A stretch of DNA of 64,000 nucleotides from AWTP1-13 sp963814055 (GCA_963814055.1 CAWFBJ010000014.1:310001-374000), one strand, 5' to 3'; positions 49,327 through 58,187 are shown, counted from the first letter of the stretch. The notes: generated from the letters alone by a model not told the origin. Numbers and translations are program-made.

Positions 49327-49605
49327 GTGATCAACTACACCCGATCGATCAGCACCGCCGCGCTTTTAGGCTTTGCCGTATTGGTGGCAAATACCGGAAC
49401 GTCACACGCAGCCCGAGATAGGTGCGATTACTATGCTGGGAACGACGCCGGCAAGCGCTACGCATTTGGCCAGGCGACAGCCAGTAAAATGAGTACGGCA
49501 TGCGACCGAGCGCGTCGAGAATGCAATCGTCGCCTGGAACGCAAGTACAGACGTGGTGAGGTACCCCGTGGAGTTCAGTGCGTTCGGCTCCAAGAGGTGC
49601 GGTAA
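49327..49605 (+). CDS. Small secreted protein with four cysteines
   Basis: A 92-residue protein that starts at a GTG (49327). Its signal peptide (residues about 1-28: STAALLGFAVLVANTGTSHA) is followed by a basic mature part with four cysteines (RCDYYAG, TACDRARRECN, VQCVRL), suggesting two disulfides. I do not recognise the family. The gene is followed by dispersed repeats. Confidence 0.5.
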   Translation: MINYTRSISTAALLGFAVLVANTGTSHAARDRCDYYAGNDAGKRYAFGQATASKMSTACDRARRECNRRLERKYRRGEVPRGVQCVRLQEVR

Positions 49606-49667
49606 ATACTGGACGCTGTGGGCGTGCTCATGAATGAGCGCGCCCTCCGCCAGTCACAACCTTCTCG

Positions 49668-49785
49668 ATGTCCGGCTGGGTCATAAGCGGACATCGCTGG
49701 CGCGTTGCCCAATGTCCGTTTTACTCCTGGAAACAGACGTCGCCGCATAGCATCCGCATGTCCGCTTTGTGCCAGGTCCGGACAT
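49668..49785. repeat. Dispersed palindromic repeat cluster, copy C
   Basis: Three units in 118 bases: ATGTCCG...CGGACAT at 49668-49694, ATGTCCGTTTT...AAACAGACGT at about 49712-49740 and ATGTCCGCTTT...CGGACAT at 49758-49785. The units match the hairpins at 46661-46735. No gene is supported between 49606 and 49897 apart from these. Confidence 0.7.
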
Positions 49786-49897
49786 GCGGTCGACCGCATC
49801 GAACGCAATGACGATGATGCGGTGACAGGCTACGCTGTGGTCAGCTGTCATTTTTTTTGAGCATGGATGATGATCCTGGCCCAGTGGGAGAGAGCGC

Positions 49898-50968
49898 ATG
49901 TGGCCTCAGAATGCACTGACCAAGCGTTTGAACCTCAAGTGGCCGATACTCCAGGCGCCGATGGGCTCCATGAGTACGCCCAGCCTGGCCGCAGCGGTCA
50001 GCAACGCTGGAGGGCTTGGTGGTCTGGGCATGTGGGGCTTTTCTGCTGAAGATGCCGAACGGCGCATCGCCGGCTTTCGCCAGCAAAGCGGCGGCAGTCT
50101 CAACGTCAACTATCCCCTCTGGCCCGAGCCCAAGGTTAGCGCTGATGTCAGCGGGCCGATGCGCAAGCATCTTCAGACTTACTACGACGCCACGGGAATG
50201 GGGACGGTACCGGAGCCACATGGAACGGTGAGCGAAGTTAGTCGCGAACACGTCTCCATGCTCCTACGATCAAGACCGGAATTGGTCAGCTTCCATTTTG
50301 GTCTTCCTACCGACGAGGTCATAGAAGCCATCAAGAATGCTGGAATCTTTATCATATCCAGCGCCACCACCGTGGCCGAAGCAAGGATTCTCGAGCGGCG
50401 CGGCGTCGACGCCATTATCGCGCAGGGCACAGAAGCCGGAGGACATCGCGGCACCTTTACCGGCGTCGATATGAGCATGCAGCCAGGGCTGTTCGCGTTG
50501 CTGCCTCAGATTGTCGACGCAGTGAGCGTTCCGGTCATCGCCGCGGGGGGAGTGGCCGACGGGCGGACGGCGGCAGCTGCATTCGTTCTTGGCGCCAGTG
50601 CGGTGCAGTTGGGTACAGCGTTCCTGCGCTGTGAAGAAGCCAATGTGCCCGATGCGCACCGTACGGCACTCGGGCAGGCCGATGACGCTTGCACCTTCGT
50701 GACGGACATGATCACAGGCCGACCTGCACGCTTCATCAGGAACAAGCTGACGGACGATCTCGTGGCATCGGGACTAAAGCCCCTGCCATTTCCTGTGCAG
50801 CTGAGCGTGACCTTGCCGCTGGGAACCTCAGGGGACAGAGAACTCACGGCGTTGTTCTCAGGGCAGTCCGCGGCGCTGACGAAAGATACGACAGCGGCTG
50901 AACTGGTTGAGTCCCTCGCAGAGGAGACGTCTCGTCGCCTTCGCGTATTTTTCGCGAACACGATTTGA
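49898..50968 (+). CDS. Nitronate monooxygenase-family FMN protein
   Basis: A 356-residue TIM-barrel flavoprotein. Features: LNLKWPILQAPMGSM at the start, the AGGLGGLGMW block, AIIAQGTEAGGHRG and PVIAAGGVADGRTAAAAFVLGASAVQLGTAF's phosphate-binding elements, which mark the nitronate monooxygenase/2-nitropropane dioxygenase family. Members oxidise nitronates or act as NAD(P)H-quinone reductases; the substrate here is unknown. It starts with an ATG preceded by GGGAGAG, and no partner gene overlaps it. Confidence 0.88.
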   Translation: MWPQNALTKRLNLKWPILQAPMGSMSTPSLAAAVSNAGGLGGLGMWGFSAEDAERRIAGFRQQSGGSLNVNYPLWPEPKVSADVSGPMRKHLQTYYDATGMGTVPEPHGTVSEVSREHVSMLLRSRPELVSFHFGLPTDEVIEAIKNAGIFIISSATTVAEARILERRGVDAIIAQGTEAGGHRGTFTGVDMSMQPGLFALLPQIVDAVSVPVIAAGGVADGRTAAAAFVLGASAVQLGTAFLRCEEANVPDAHRTALGQADDACTFVTDMITGRPARFIRNKLTDDLVASGLKPLPFPVQLSVTLPLGTSGDRELTALFSGQSAALTKDTTAAELVESLAEETSRRLRVFFANTI

Positions 50969-51012
50969 CACTGTTCTGCGTCGGCACAGTTGCCGGTTGA
51001 TGCGTAGGCGAA

Positions 51013-51067
51013 TGACCGTTCCGGGTCAAAACTCACCGGTCCGGCGACGGCGAGCGTACGGCAGATG
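51013..51067 (+). repeat. Dispersed intergenic repeat, copy D
   Basis: GACCGTTCCGGGTCA, followed by AACTCACC, GTCCGGCG and ACGGCAGA, aligns with copy A at 46212-46265. It follows the nitronate monooxygenase stop and is non-coding. Confidence 0.55.
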
Positions 51068-51225
51068 AGCCTCCGATAGCTACCGGACTTGTGCAACGTC
51101 GCCAATCAGCATCAACGCCAGCGCGGAGGCAATCTACCCGTCAAGACGCTGAAACAGAGACGGCCATCATTTCGCCGATTGGCGGGTATCTCGAAGTAGA
51201 AGACCGTGTCTTCATCCTCGGCGGA

Positions 51226-52872
51226 CTAGCGGAAACTGAGTTCCCGATAATTCTTGCGGGCCGTTTCGTCGGTCTTCTTGCGGAAGTGAGCACCATTGCC
51301 GTTGTAGCCGAGCACGCGGCGTTCGGTTCGGCCAGCGACGTTGCGGTTGACGCCGGTCTGCCAGGAATCGATCTTCGAGGCGAGCAACCCTTCGGACGCC
51401 TTGATGACCGTATCAGTCCACTCGGCAACATGCTCGGGCCGCGTTTCGACGCGCCTGTAGTTGTTGTCCTTCATGAAGCGCAGCAAGCCCGCCTGGAAGT
51501 TGACGCAGTGCTCGATCGCCTGCGGGATGTTGCCGCGGGCCGTATGCGGTCCGAGCACCATAAGCATGTTCGGGAAACCATCCGCGAGCATGCCCAGGTA
51601 CGTCCGCGGCTGCCCGGCGTTCCAGACGTCTTTCAAGCTTATGCCGTCGGGCCCGCGAAGATCGATACGATCGTAGGCCCCTGTCACGCCGTCGAAACCG
51701 GTGGCATAGATCAGGATGTCGAACGCGTGCTCTCGCCTGGTCGTCTTGACGCCATTGGGTGTGATGCGCTCTATGGGCTCGTCCTCCTTGATGTCCACCA
51801 GCAAGACGTTGTCACGGTTGTAGGCCTCGAAGTAGCCGCTCTCGAGGGGCACGCGCCGCGTGCCGAAGCCGTGATCCTTCGGGATCAGCTTGTCGGCGAC
51901 GGCCGGGTCCCCGACACGCTGGCGGATCTTTTTGGCAACAAAATCGCTGAGGAGCGCGTTGGCCCGCTCGTCCGTCAGAACGTCGCTGAAGTTACCGATC
52001 CAGATGCCGAAGCCTGGCTCGGCATAGAGCTTTTCCCAGAAGGCCTCGCGCTCCTCGGGCGATAGGTCCAACGCGTTGCGCGGATCGGTCTGATGGATGA
52101 ACCAGGTCGATGTCTGGCGGCAATGGGCATAGATCTCGTCGTAGCGGGATTTGATTTCCTCCATCTCCGCCTTGCTGATCTTGGCATTGTGCAACGGCGC
52201 CGCCCAATTCGGCCGGCGCTGAAAGACGGTGAGTTGCCTGGCCTGCTTGGCGATCTCGGGGATCGCCTGGATGGCGGTGGCGCCAGTGCCGATGACGCCG
52301 ACGCGCTTGCCGGTGAAATCCACCGGCGTGTGCGGCCACCGTGCTGGGTGATAGGTGGGCCCGCGGAAGCTGTCGCGGCCTTCGATAGCCGGCAACGTGT
52401 ACGCCGAGAGAATTCCGACCGCAGTGACCAGAAACCGTGCGCGCGCCTGCTCGCCGCTTTCCAGAACCACTGTCCAGGTCGTGGCGGCTTCATCCCAATG
52501 AGTTGACTTCACCGTCGAGCGGAACTGAATATCGCGGCGCAGATCAAACTTATCGGCAACGTAGTTCAGATATTCCAGCGTGTCTGGCTGCGGGGAGAAG
52601 TGCTCCTTCCAGTCCCACTCCTGCATCAGCTCTTTGGAGAAGGAGTAGCCGTAGGTCCAGCTTTCCGAATCGAAACGTGCGCCGGGATAGCGATTCCAGT
52701 ACCAGGTCCCGCCCACATCGGTTCCGGTCTCGAACACCCGAGCCGTCATGCCCAGCTCACGCAGGCGGTAAAGCATGAACATGCCGGAGATGCCGCCGCC
52801 GATGATAACGGCATCGATGTCTGTGGTTTTACCCGCGGGGCTTGGGTGCGCAACCGTATGCGAAGTAGTCAT
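51226..52872 (-). CDS. Flavin-containing Baeyer-Villiger-type monooxygenase
   Basis: A 548-residue FAD/NADPH enzyme. It has the N-terminal FAD motif (AVIIGGGISGMF), the Baeyer-Villiger fingerprint F-x-G-x3-H-x3-W-P (FRGPTYHPARWP), a second Rossmann motif (GVIGTGATAIQ) and a C-terminal DILIYATGFD block. These enzymes insert oxygen next to ketones to form esters or lactones, as in cyclohexanone monooxygenase. I start it at MTTSHTVAHPS (52872), where family sequence begins; codons further up lie in sequence resembling the flanking insertion remnant. Confidence 0.93.
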   Translation of the reverse strand: MTTSHTVAHPSPAGKTTDIDAVIIGGGISGMFMLYRLRELGMTARVFETGTDVGGTWYWNRYPGARFDSESWTYGYSFSKELMQEWDWKEHFSPQPDTLEYLNYVADKFDLRRDIQFRSTVKSTHWDEAATTWTVVLESGEQARARFLVTAVGILSAYTLPAIEGRDSFRGPTYHPARWPHTPVDFTGKRVGVIGTGATAIQAIPEIAKQARQLTVFQRRPNWAAPLHNAKISKAEMEEIKSRYDEIYAHCRQTSTWFIHQTDPRNALDLSPEEREAFWEKLYAEPGFGIWIGNFSDVLTDERANALLSDFVAKKIRQRVGDPAVADKLIPKDHGFGTRRVPLESGYFEAYNRDNVLLVDIKEDEPIERITPNGVKTTRREHAFDILIYATGFDGVTGAYDRIDLRGPDGISLKDVWNAGQPRTYLGMLADGFPNMLMVLGPHTARGNIPQAIEHCVNFQAGLLRFMKDNNYRRVETRPEHVAEWTDTVIKASEGLLASKIDSWQTGVNRNVAGRTERRVLGYNGNGAHFRKKTDETARKNYRELSFR

Positions 52873-53039
52873 GGTGTTCTCTTGATTGTCTTTTCGTTTG
52901 GGGCCGCAATTGGAAGATGGAGGTCGACAGAACATACTGGAAGCAACCGATCGCGTCTTCATCCTCTGGAACGGCAAGCGACGAGGCGCTAAGTACCGAT
53001 GTGGGAGGGCTTCTGAACACCGTGATGTGACCCCCGTCC

Positions 53040-53411
53040 TTATCCAGCGGAAACCGGAATCCGGTCGTCATTGAACGCTCCCGATGAGCGTCCTTCAAGC
53101 TTTCGGTTCTCCTGCCAGCATGCCGCGTAGCCGGCCGGCGTCAGCCAGCCGAGCTTCGAGTGCGGACGATGGTGGTTGTAATCGTGGCGCCAGGCTTCGA
53201 TCAGCCGCCGCGCCTCGCCGAGCGAGCGGAACAGCGTCTCGTTGAGCAGCTCGAACTCTGAGCCGGGCATTGAAGCTCTCTGCACGGGCTTGCCGGGCTG
53301 GATATAGCGCCAGGCGATGCGCCGCTCGTCGACCCAGGCAAGGATGGCGTTCGAGGTCAATTCCGTGCCGTTGTCGGAGAGGATCGCCTCCGGCTTGCGA
53401 ATGGCGGCCAT
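53040..53411 (-). pseudogene. IS3-family transposase (OrfB) remnant
   Basis: The integrase-core end is readable: ILSDNGTELTSNAILAWV (with the second catalytic Asp), WRYIQPGKP and then LLNETLFRSLGEARRLIEAW with YNHHRPHSKLGWLTPAGYA. The segment around the catalytic Glu (expected between GKPVQ and LLNE) is altered and shortened (53262-53290), and the N-terminal half is missing. The element is therefore dead. It lies next to the monooxygenase gene and may have brought it in. Confidence 0.85.
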
Positions 53412-53590
53412 GTCATCTGCAAGCGCTCAGTCGCAGCAACAAGCATGCGAAGCGCGCGGCGGTTTTGTGTCAACAGCACGCATCCATCCCCAGCGCTCGG
53501 AAGCACGGCAGGTCCACCCCCAAGAGCAGACGACCCTGTGTGGTGCGGCGACAGGGCAAAGGTGCCAACGTCCAGACATGCATTGTCTGA

Positions 53591-54434
53591 CTAAGAGCAC
53601 GCCACTTTCGCTACGTTGGCGTAGTCGGGATGCCAGCGGGACAACGGTGGACGGTTTTCGGTCATATCGCCGGCGGCCCAACGAATGCGCTTCTTGTCCA
53701 TCTCCACCGTCACTTCACCGTCGGGACAGATGATGTAGAAATCGCCTCGCGCAACTCCCGACAGCATCGCATCGACGACCTGTTCCGGGAGCCACGCGCC
53801 GGGCTTGTGCTCTTGTGTTCCGGTTGTCGTGAAGCCAGGAATGAGCAAATGTGCGGTCACGCGACGATGGCCCTGATTGTCAGAGTTCGACCTCAGCTCA
53901 TGCTCGAGCGCCTCCGTGTAGGTCTTCAGCGCTGCCTTCGTCATATTGTAGATCGGATGTCCCGGCGGGTTGGTGATCCCTTGCTTGGAGCCAACATTGA
54001 CGATCACGCCGGCTTCTCTAGAGGTCAGCATGAGCGGCAGAAATGCGCGCACCCCCAGAATTGGCCCCCACAGGTTTACGTCCATAGCTCTGCGCCAATC
54101 GGCCACGTCCGCGTCATGTCCACGCCCGACACGGGTCGCCGCGTTGTTGATCAAGACGTTGACCTTGCCGAATCTTGGCGATGACGCTATCGCGCAGGCT
54201 TTGAACCTGCTGCGGGTCGGCAACATCAGTCGGTGCTCCGAGGATCCGGTCGGGTCGTGGTGAGACAGTCTTCAGCGAGCGAACGGCCGAGTCCAAATCT
54301 TCGCCCGGTAAATCTACCAGAACGACCGACATCCCTGCCTCCGCGAACCGCTTGCACGTCGCCCGGCCGATGCCGAGAGCCGCACCGGTAACGACGGCGA
54401 CGTTGTCGAGTTGGACGATCGCGACGGTGGTCAT
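53591..54434 (-). CDS. Short-chain dehydrogenase/reductase, one frameshift
   Basis: The N-terminal part holds the SDR cofactor motif (VVTGAALGIGRATCKRF), and the second frame holds NVLINNAA, the Ser region and the catalytic Tyr-x3-Lys (YNMTKAALK). They join near 54172-54178: dropping one base gives AKFGKVNVLINNAA. The repaired length is about 280 residues, normal for a classical SDR. A C-terminal region (DGEVTVEMDKKRIRWAAGDM) is an extension seen in some SDRs. It is a neighbour of the monooxygenase and may take part in the same oxidative pathway; this is inference. Confidence 0.85.
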
Positions 54435-54583
54435 GCTGCAACTCCCGTGGAGAGAACATGTCATCCTAGTCGAAGGCAATAGGGGCAGACACGGTTCGAT
54501 TGAGACGGAGTTCCCCTGCCCTCTATGGGCCTGCTCAAGCGGTCTTGGCAGGACTGCCGCGCCCCCATCCCCTGGGCAGCCCG

Positions 54584-55192
54584 CTATTCTTTCAGCTTTC
54601 GCCTGTGCGCATCGACCGCCCCGCGATAAGCATTCGCTACCAGGTCATCGATTTGAACCGGCGGTCGCTTGCCCATCGCGACAAACCGGCGCGTGGCTGC
54701 GAAAGGCACGTCAACGGCTGCGAACATCGTTGCTTGCAGGTTGTCTGCGGAGGCACGTCCAAACAGGCGCCGGGTGAGGTCACCGAGGACGTCCTTTACC
54801 TGGGATCCCAGGCGTTCTGCTTCCTGCGCCAGTTCGCGAGGCCAAGTGCCGGATAGGAAGTCTTCGCGGCGATAGAGCAGCATTATGCGCGAGCTATCGA
54901 GATCGGCCCTGGCAACATGGATCATCGACAGAGCGGCTTGCAGCCCGGCCGTGGTTGGATCGGGGTGTTGCGCTTTTTCAGCGAACGCATCCTGAAAGCG
55001 TTTGGCGGTCCTTAGCCACAATGCGCCCAGCAATTCGTCGCGCGTCCGAAACCGGTGGTAGATGGAGCCGCTCGGTGCGCTCAGGAGGTTTCCGATTGCG
55101 CCGATCGTGGCAGCATTCGGCCCTTCGCGCGCTACAATCTGGCCGGCTGCATCGAGGATGTGTGCTTCGGTGTATTTGGCAGGTCTCGGCAT
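54584..55192 (-). CDS. TetR-family transcriptional regulator
   Basis: A 202-residue regulator. The TetR helix-turn-helix is at residues about 8-55 (YTEAHILDAAGQIVAREG, ATIGAIGNLLSAPSGSIYHRF), followed by a divergent ligand-binding domain. The ATG at 55192 gives MPRPAKYTE, a typical TetR start; a longer reading upstream lacks support. It is followed by the NnrU-like gene's 3' end upstream, with a gap of about 30 bases, and probably controls this small cluster. Confidence 0.9.
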   Translation of the reverse strand: MPRPAKYTEAHILDAAGQIVAREGPNAATIGAIGNLLSAPSGSIYHRFRTRDELLGALWLRTAKRFQDAFAEKAQHPDPTTAGLQAALSMIHVARADLDSSRIMLLYRREDFLSGTWPRELAQEAERLGSQVKDVLGDLTRRLFGRASADNLQATMFAAVDVPFAATRRFVAMGKRPPVQIDDLVANAYRGAVDAHRRKLKE

Positions 55193-55221
55193 GTGGTCCT
55201 GCGCAAGAGGATTGTTCGCAG

Positions 55222-55920
55222 CTAGAGCGGAGAGAGTTTGATCAACAGACTGGTTCCCGCGCCAAGGATCGGGTGCGCCCATAATGCCAGGCTCCACAGC
55301 ACCAGCGCGACAAATATACGGATGGCCCCAATCTCCGCAATCGACAGCTGCTGGCGGCCCGTGAGAATTGCCCCGAAGGGCACATTTGACGTGCGTTGAG
55401 CAAAGTCCGGCCAAGCTGGACCAAGGGCAATGCGCCGTTTGCGATCGATGCTCCAGGTCCCGCGAAGTGCAACCAGGCCGATGGAGCCAAAGAGTATGAG
55501 CCCTGGGGCATTGCGGCAGACCGCAAGATGGGATGCCGACCATAGGACGACGCCCCACAGGAACGGGTGTCGGGTCACCCTGAGCATGCCGTGCATAACG
55601 TCGGGGCGCTTGACCGATGCCTCCAGGCCTGCGGTGGTGGGGTTAACCGTTGAAAGCCCGGCTACCACGAGGAGCATGGCAAGCAATTGCACTGCCGATA
55701 GTCCGGCGGCCAACCAGGATGGGGTGTCCGCTGGCGTGACGGGCTTGACGGCGAGGTAGCTGGCGAACAAGGCCGCCAGGCTTGCAATCGAAAGTAGAGC
55801 GAATAGCGCCCGGTAGACTTTTTGACCCAGCCGGTCCGCGAGCCACGGCCGCAGGGGACCTCCTGAAATCAGCACATGAATGAGCACCCAGACGAGGGCT
55901 GCAACGACAAGGCTGATCAT
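55222..55920 (-). CDS. NnrU-family membrane protein
   Basis: A 232-residue protein with about six hydrophobic helices. It contains the NnrU motif VTRHPFLWGVVLWSASHL and a start of MISLVVAALVWVLIHVLISG. NnrU-type proteins are heme/isoprenylcysteine-methyltransferase-like membrane proteins linked to nitrite and nitric oxide metabolism in some bacteria; the role here is unclear. Its start overlaps the thioesterase stop by four bases, so the two are coupled. Confidence 0.88.
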   Translation of the reverse strand: MISLVVAALVWVLIHVLISGGPLRPWLADRLGQKVYRALFALLSIASLAALFASYLAVKPVTPADTPSWLAAGLSAVQLLAMLLVVAGLSTVNPTTAGLEASVKRPDVMHGMLRVTRHPFLWGVVLWSASHLAVCRNAPGLILFGSIGLVALRGTWSIDRKRRIALGPAWPDFAQRTSNVPFGAILTGRQQLSIAEIGAIRIFVALVLWSLALWAHPILGAGTSLLIKLSPL

Positions 55921-56366
55921 TCTGGGTTGCCCGCGGGTGGTCCGCGCACGACAGTGATCGTCCCTTGCGCTGCTGCGCATAAGCGTTCGACGCCGTTCGT
56001 TACAGTGTAAATCTCGCAGCGTGTGACGGCTTGGGTCTTCCCGGAACTGATGGCCTGGCCCCGCGCCAATAGGGCATCGCCCTGCGCCGGACGGATGTAA
56101 TTGATCTTGAACTCTCCGGTAACCACCTGCCCCACCAGCCGTCCCCCGCCGGCGAAGGTCAGGGCATTGTCGGCGAGATAGCTCAACACGCCTCCATGCA
56201 CGAACCCGTATTGCTGGGTAACCTGCGGGGTGATGGGCATTCTGATTTCGACGGCTGCTTCCGAGTAAGCCGTGATCTCGGCGCCAAGCAGGACACTGAA
56301 TGGCTGGTCTGCGAGTACCCGCCTGGCACGGGAAAGTGATGCTTCCACGGCGTCACTCCATAACAC
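55917..56366 (-). CDS. PaaI-type hotdog-fold thioesterase
   Basis: A 149-residue hotdog protein. The PaaI-family motif QYGFVHGGVLSYLADNALTFAGG carries the HGG and the acidic catalytic residue, and GEFKINYIRPAQGDALLARG is typical of the second half. It should hydrolyse an acyl-CoA thioester in the cytoplasm, perhaps an aromatic acyl-CoA. It is the first gene of a minus-strand unit with nnrU and tetR. Confidence 0.9.
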   Translation of the reverse strand: MLWSDAVEASLSRARRVLADQPFSVLLGAEITAYSEAAVEIRMPITPQVTQQYGFVHGGVLSYLADNALTFAGGGRLVGQVVTGEFKINYIRPAQGDALLARGQAISSGKTQAVTRCEIYTVTNGVERLCAAAQGTITVVRGPPAGNPE

Positions 56367-56397
56367 TGCCCACCGCTAACTTGCGGTTATATTAAAT

Positions 56398-56418
56398 AGA
56401 TAATAGCCTCTAATATCT
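56398..56418. promoter_or_regulatory. Near-perfect palindrome between the thioesterase and MAPEG genes
   Basis: AGATAATAG-CCT-CTAATATCT is a 9+9 inverted repeat with one mismatch. It sits in an A/T-rich stretch between divergent genes (thioesterase and MAPEG) and is of a size fit for a TetR dimer. The TetR gene of this cluster is the natural candidate to bind it. Confidence 0.6.
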
Positions 56419-56440
56419 AAATCAAGCGAATGTTGGAGGG

Positions 56441-56815
56441 ATGATGTCTGTTGCCTTGTGGTGCGTGCTTGCGGCCGGCTTGTTGCCGGTCCTCATCGTT
56501 TTCATCGCCAAGTCGGACCCTCGCCTGGACATACACAATCCACGCGATGTGCATGCCGTTCAGACCGGATTGCGCAAGCGGGCCTATGGCGCGCACCTGA
56601 ACGGCCTCGAGGCATTCCCTCTGTTTGCAGTTGCCGTGCTCGTCGCGACCGTCAAAGGCGTACAGCAGCCGTTGGTGGACTGGGTAGCGTGCGGGTGGCT
56701 GGTCGTGCGCCTCGCTTACACGGCGGCATACGTGTGGGACTTCGCCCGCGTACGCCCCACGCTATGGGCTATCAGTGTGATCATCTCGGGGGTCATCTTC
56801 CTGTTGCCCCCATGA
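56441..56815 (+). CDS. MAPEG-family membrane protein
   Basis: A 124-residue protein with four hydrophobic helices. The MAPEG fold is suggested by HAVQTGLRKRAYGAHLNGLEAFPLF, with a central Asn-x-x-Glu after helix 1, and by WLVVRLAYTAAYVWDFARVRP. Bacterial MAPEG proteins may act as glutathione-dependent membrane enzymes. It is divergent from the thioesterase and may share its regulator. The second codon is also ATG, so the start may be 56444. Confidence 0.85.
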   Translation: MMSVALWCVLAAGLLPVLIVFIAKSDPRLDIHNPRDVHAVQTGLRKRAYGAHLNGLEAFPLFAVAVLVATVKGVQQPLVDWVACGWLVVRLAYTAAYVWDFARVRPTLWAISVIISGVIFLLPP

Positions 56816-56875
56816 GCTACTGAATCATTCCGCAGGGGATCGAAGCCGAGGGGCGGAGAGGACAAGCGCGGCACC

Positions 56876-57193
56876 ATGGCGGCCGTCAAGGCGGTGCTTG
56901 CAGACCTCCCCAAGGTGGTGGATCGCATCCGCACCACAGAGCTGTGTGATCGGCTTGGGAAGCTGGAAGGCTTCCAGGGTGCGCAGCGGTATCGCAACCT
57001 CAAAGAGCGGCAGGCGGGACGGCTTCTACGCGCACAGTTTGAGGACTTCCCGGAGATACCTGGGCCGAGGAAGATTCGCTTCGGTGACAGCGTCTATCAA
57101 GGCTACATGCTGGCCCCTTTTAAGGACGTTTTCGCCCGCTACGACATCAGAACGGTCGATGAGCTGGAGGAGGAGCCCGACCCGCCTGAATAG
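56876..57193 (+). pseudogene. Tail resembling DUF3631-type primase/helicase proteins of mobile elements
   Basis: The 105-residue reading has the pattern RIRTTELCDRLGKLEGFQGAQ, then RQAGRLLRAQF, IRFGDSVYQGYM and FKDVFARYD. This resembles the C-terminal segment of DUF3631-type phage or plasmid primase/helicase proteins, where a helix with ALEG, a RLLKPF-like motif and an IRxGD-x-x-x-GY motif follow each other. The ATPase part is missing, so I take it as a remnant. The same frame is open back to the MAPEG stop. The family call is from memory of the pattern and is tentative. Confidence 0.4.
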
Positions 57194-57597
57194 ACCGTGT
57201 TCCCTTGTGTGTGCCCTTGTTGTTCCGAGGGGTGTTCCATCATAACTCTATGAAAATAAAAAGAAGTTCCGATGTTCCCTTTGTTCCAACGGACAAGGAG
57301 GTGGAGGCGCGACCATCAAAAACATCTGTTCTTATTGTTCTATTTCTTTTTCGCCTCTCTAGCACAGGAATCGGTATTACGGAACATAGAACTCCTTATG
57401 CGGAAGGATTTAAGGCACGACGACAGGATGCCAAGGCGCCACGCAACGGCGCTCTGCACATCCAAAAGGCGCGTCCCACGATGTGGTGACCGCGACGGAA
57501 GAACTAACTGGTCCGCCGCGCCGAACATCCAAACTGAGACACCACTGAAAACTCGTTGGCTTGCGATGTGAGTGGCAGCGCACTATGTCCATTGACT
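57194..57597. repeat. A/T-rich intergenic stretch with six GTTCC repeats
   Basis: GTTCC occurs at 57199, 57222, 57234, 57266, 57274 and 57283, six copies in 89 bases, followed by an A/T-rich stretch (57290-57360). The composition differs sharply from the flanks and fits a mobile-element control region. I support no gene here. Confidence 0.5.
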
Positions 57598-57834
57598 ATG
57601 GCAAGGTATCGAAGAGCACCGAAGGCCCTGCACGGCATCATTATCGGCCGACGCGCCATTGCCGTGACGCTCGGGTGCTCGATGCGCACCGTCGACAGGT
57701 GGACCCGCGAACGCGGATTTCCCGCAGCGCATCTGCCGAACGGTCTACTCGCAACGTCCACGGGTTTGATCGACTTGTGGCTCTTGCAGCGACTAGAGAA
57801 CAGGTTAAAGCCAGTGGAAAAGCGTGAAAGCTAG
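57598..57834 (+). CDS. Small helix-turn-helix protein, excisionase-like
   Basis: From the ATG at 57598 it has 78 residues. The helix-turn-helix is ALHGIIIGRRAIAVTLGCSMRTVDRWTRERG, followed by a beta-hairpin-like FPAAHLPNGLLAT and a LIDLWLLQRL helix, the pattern of excisionase or MerR-like DNA-binding domains of mobile elements. It overlaps the next small gene by one base (TAGTG), so the two are likely translated together. Confidence 0.55.
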   Translation: MARYRRAPKALHGIIIGRRAIAVTLGCSMRTVDRWTRERGFPAAHLPNGLLATSTGLIDLWLLQRLENRLKPVEKRES

Positions 57835-58091
57835 TGACACGCCCGCGCGGGAGCGCTCCAACTAAGGAGCCTCTAGTCAGCATACTGCTAGACCTGAAAT
57901 TTGCCGAGTTGGATGACCTCGCCTCGATGCTTCGACCATCACTGCGCTGCCCGCGCCGTGTGGCTCCACACGTCTGGGTCACGCGGCTCGCCGAGCTGGC
58001 AAACCTTCACCAGCTTTCGGGTAGTCTCGAAGGCGACTTTCGGCGCCTCGCGAGTGCCGACGTTCCGCGTCGAGTGAGGCGTGCGAGTTAA
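57834..58091 (+). CDS. Small hypothetical protein coupled to the excisionase-like gene
   Basis: An 85-residue protein starting at the GTG within TAGTG at the preceding gene's stop. It is basic, with two helices likely (LLDLKFAELDDLASMLRPSL and LAELANLHQLSGSL). No family is recognised. The coupling to the helix-turn-helix gene is the main reason to believe that it is expressed. Confidence 0.4.
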   Translation: MTRPRGSAPTKEPLVSILLDLKFAELDDLASMLRPSLRCPRRVAPHVWVTRLAELANLHQLSGSLEGDFRRLASADVPRRVRRAS

Positions 58092-58187
58092 GCCCGCAAA
58101 TGCTGGGATTTTGGGGTCAGGCTTCCTGCTCCGTGTGGGATTGATCATGAGCGCCGAAATCGCAGGTCACTCCAGCCCTGAACGTCG

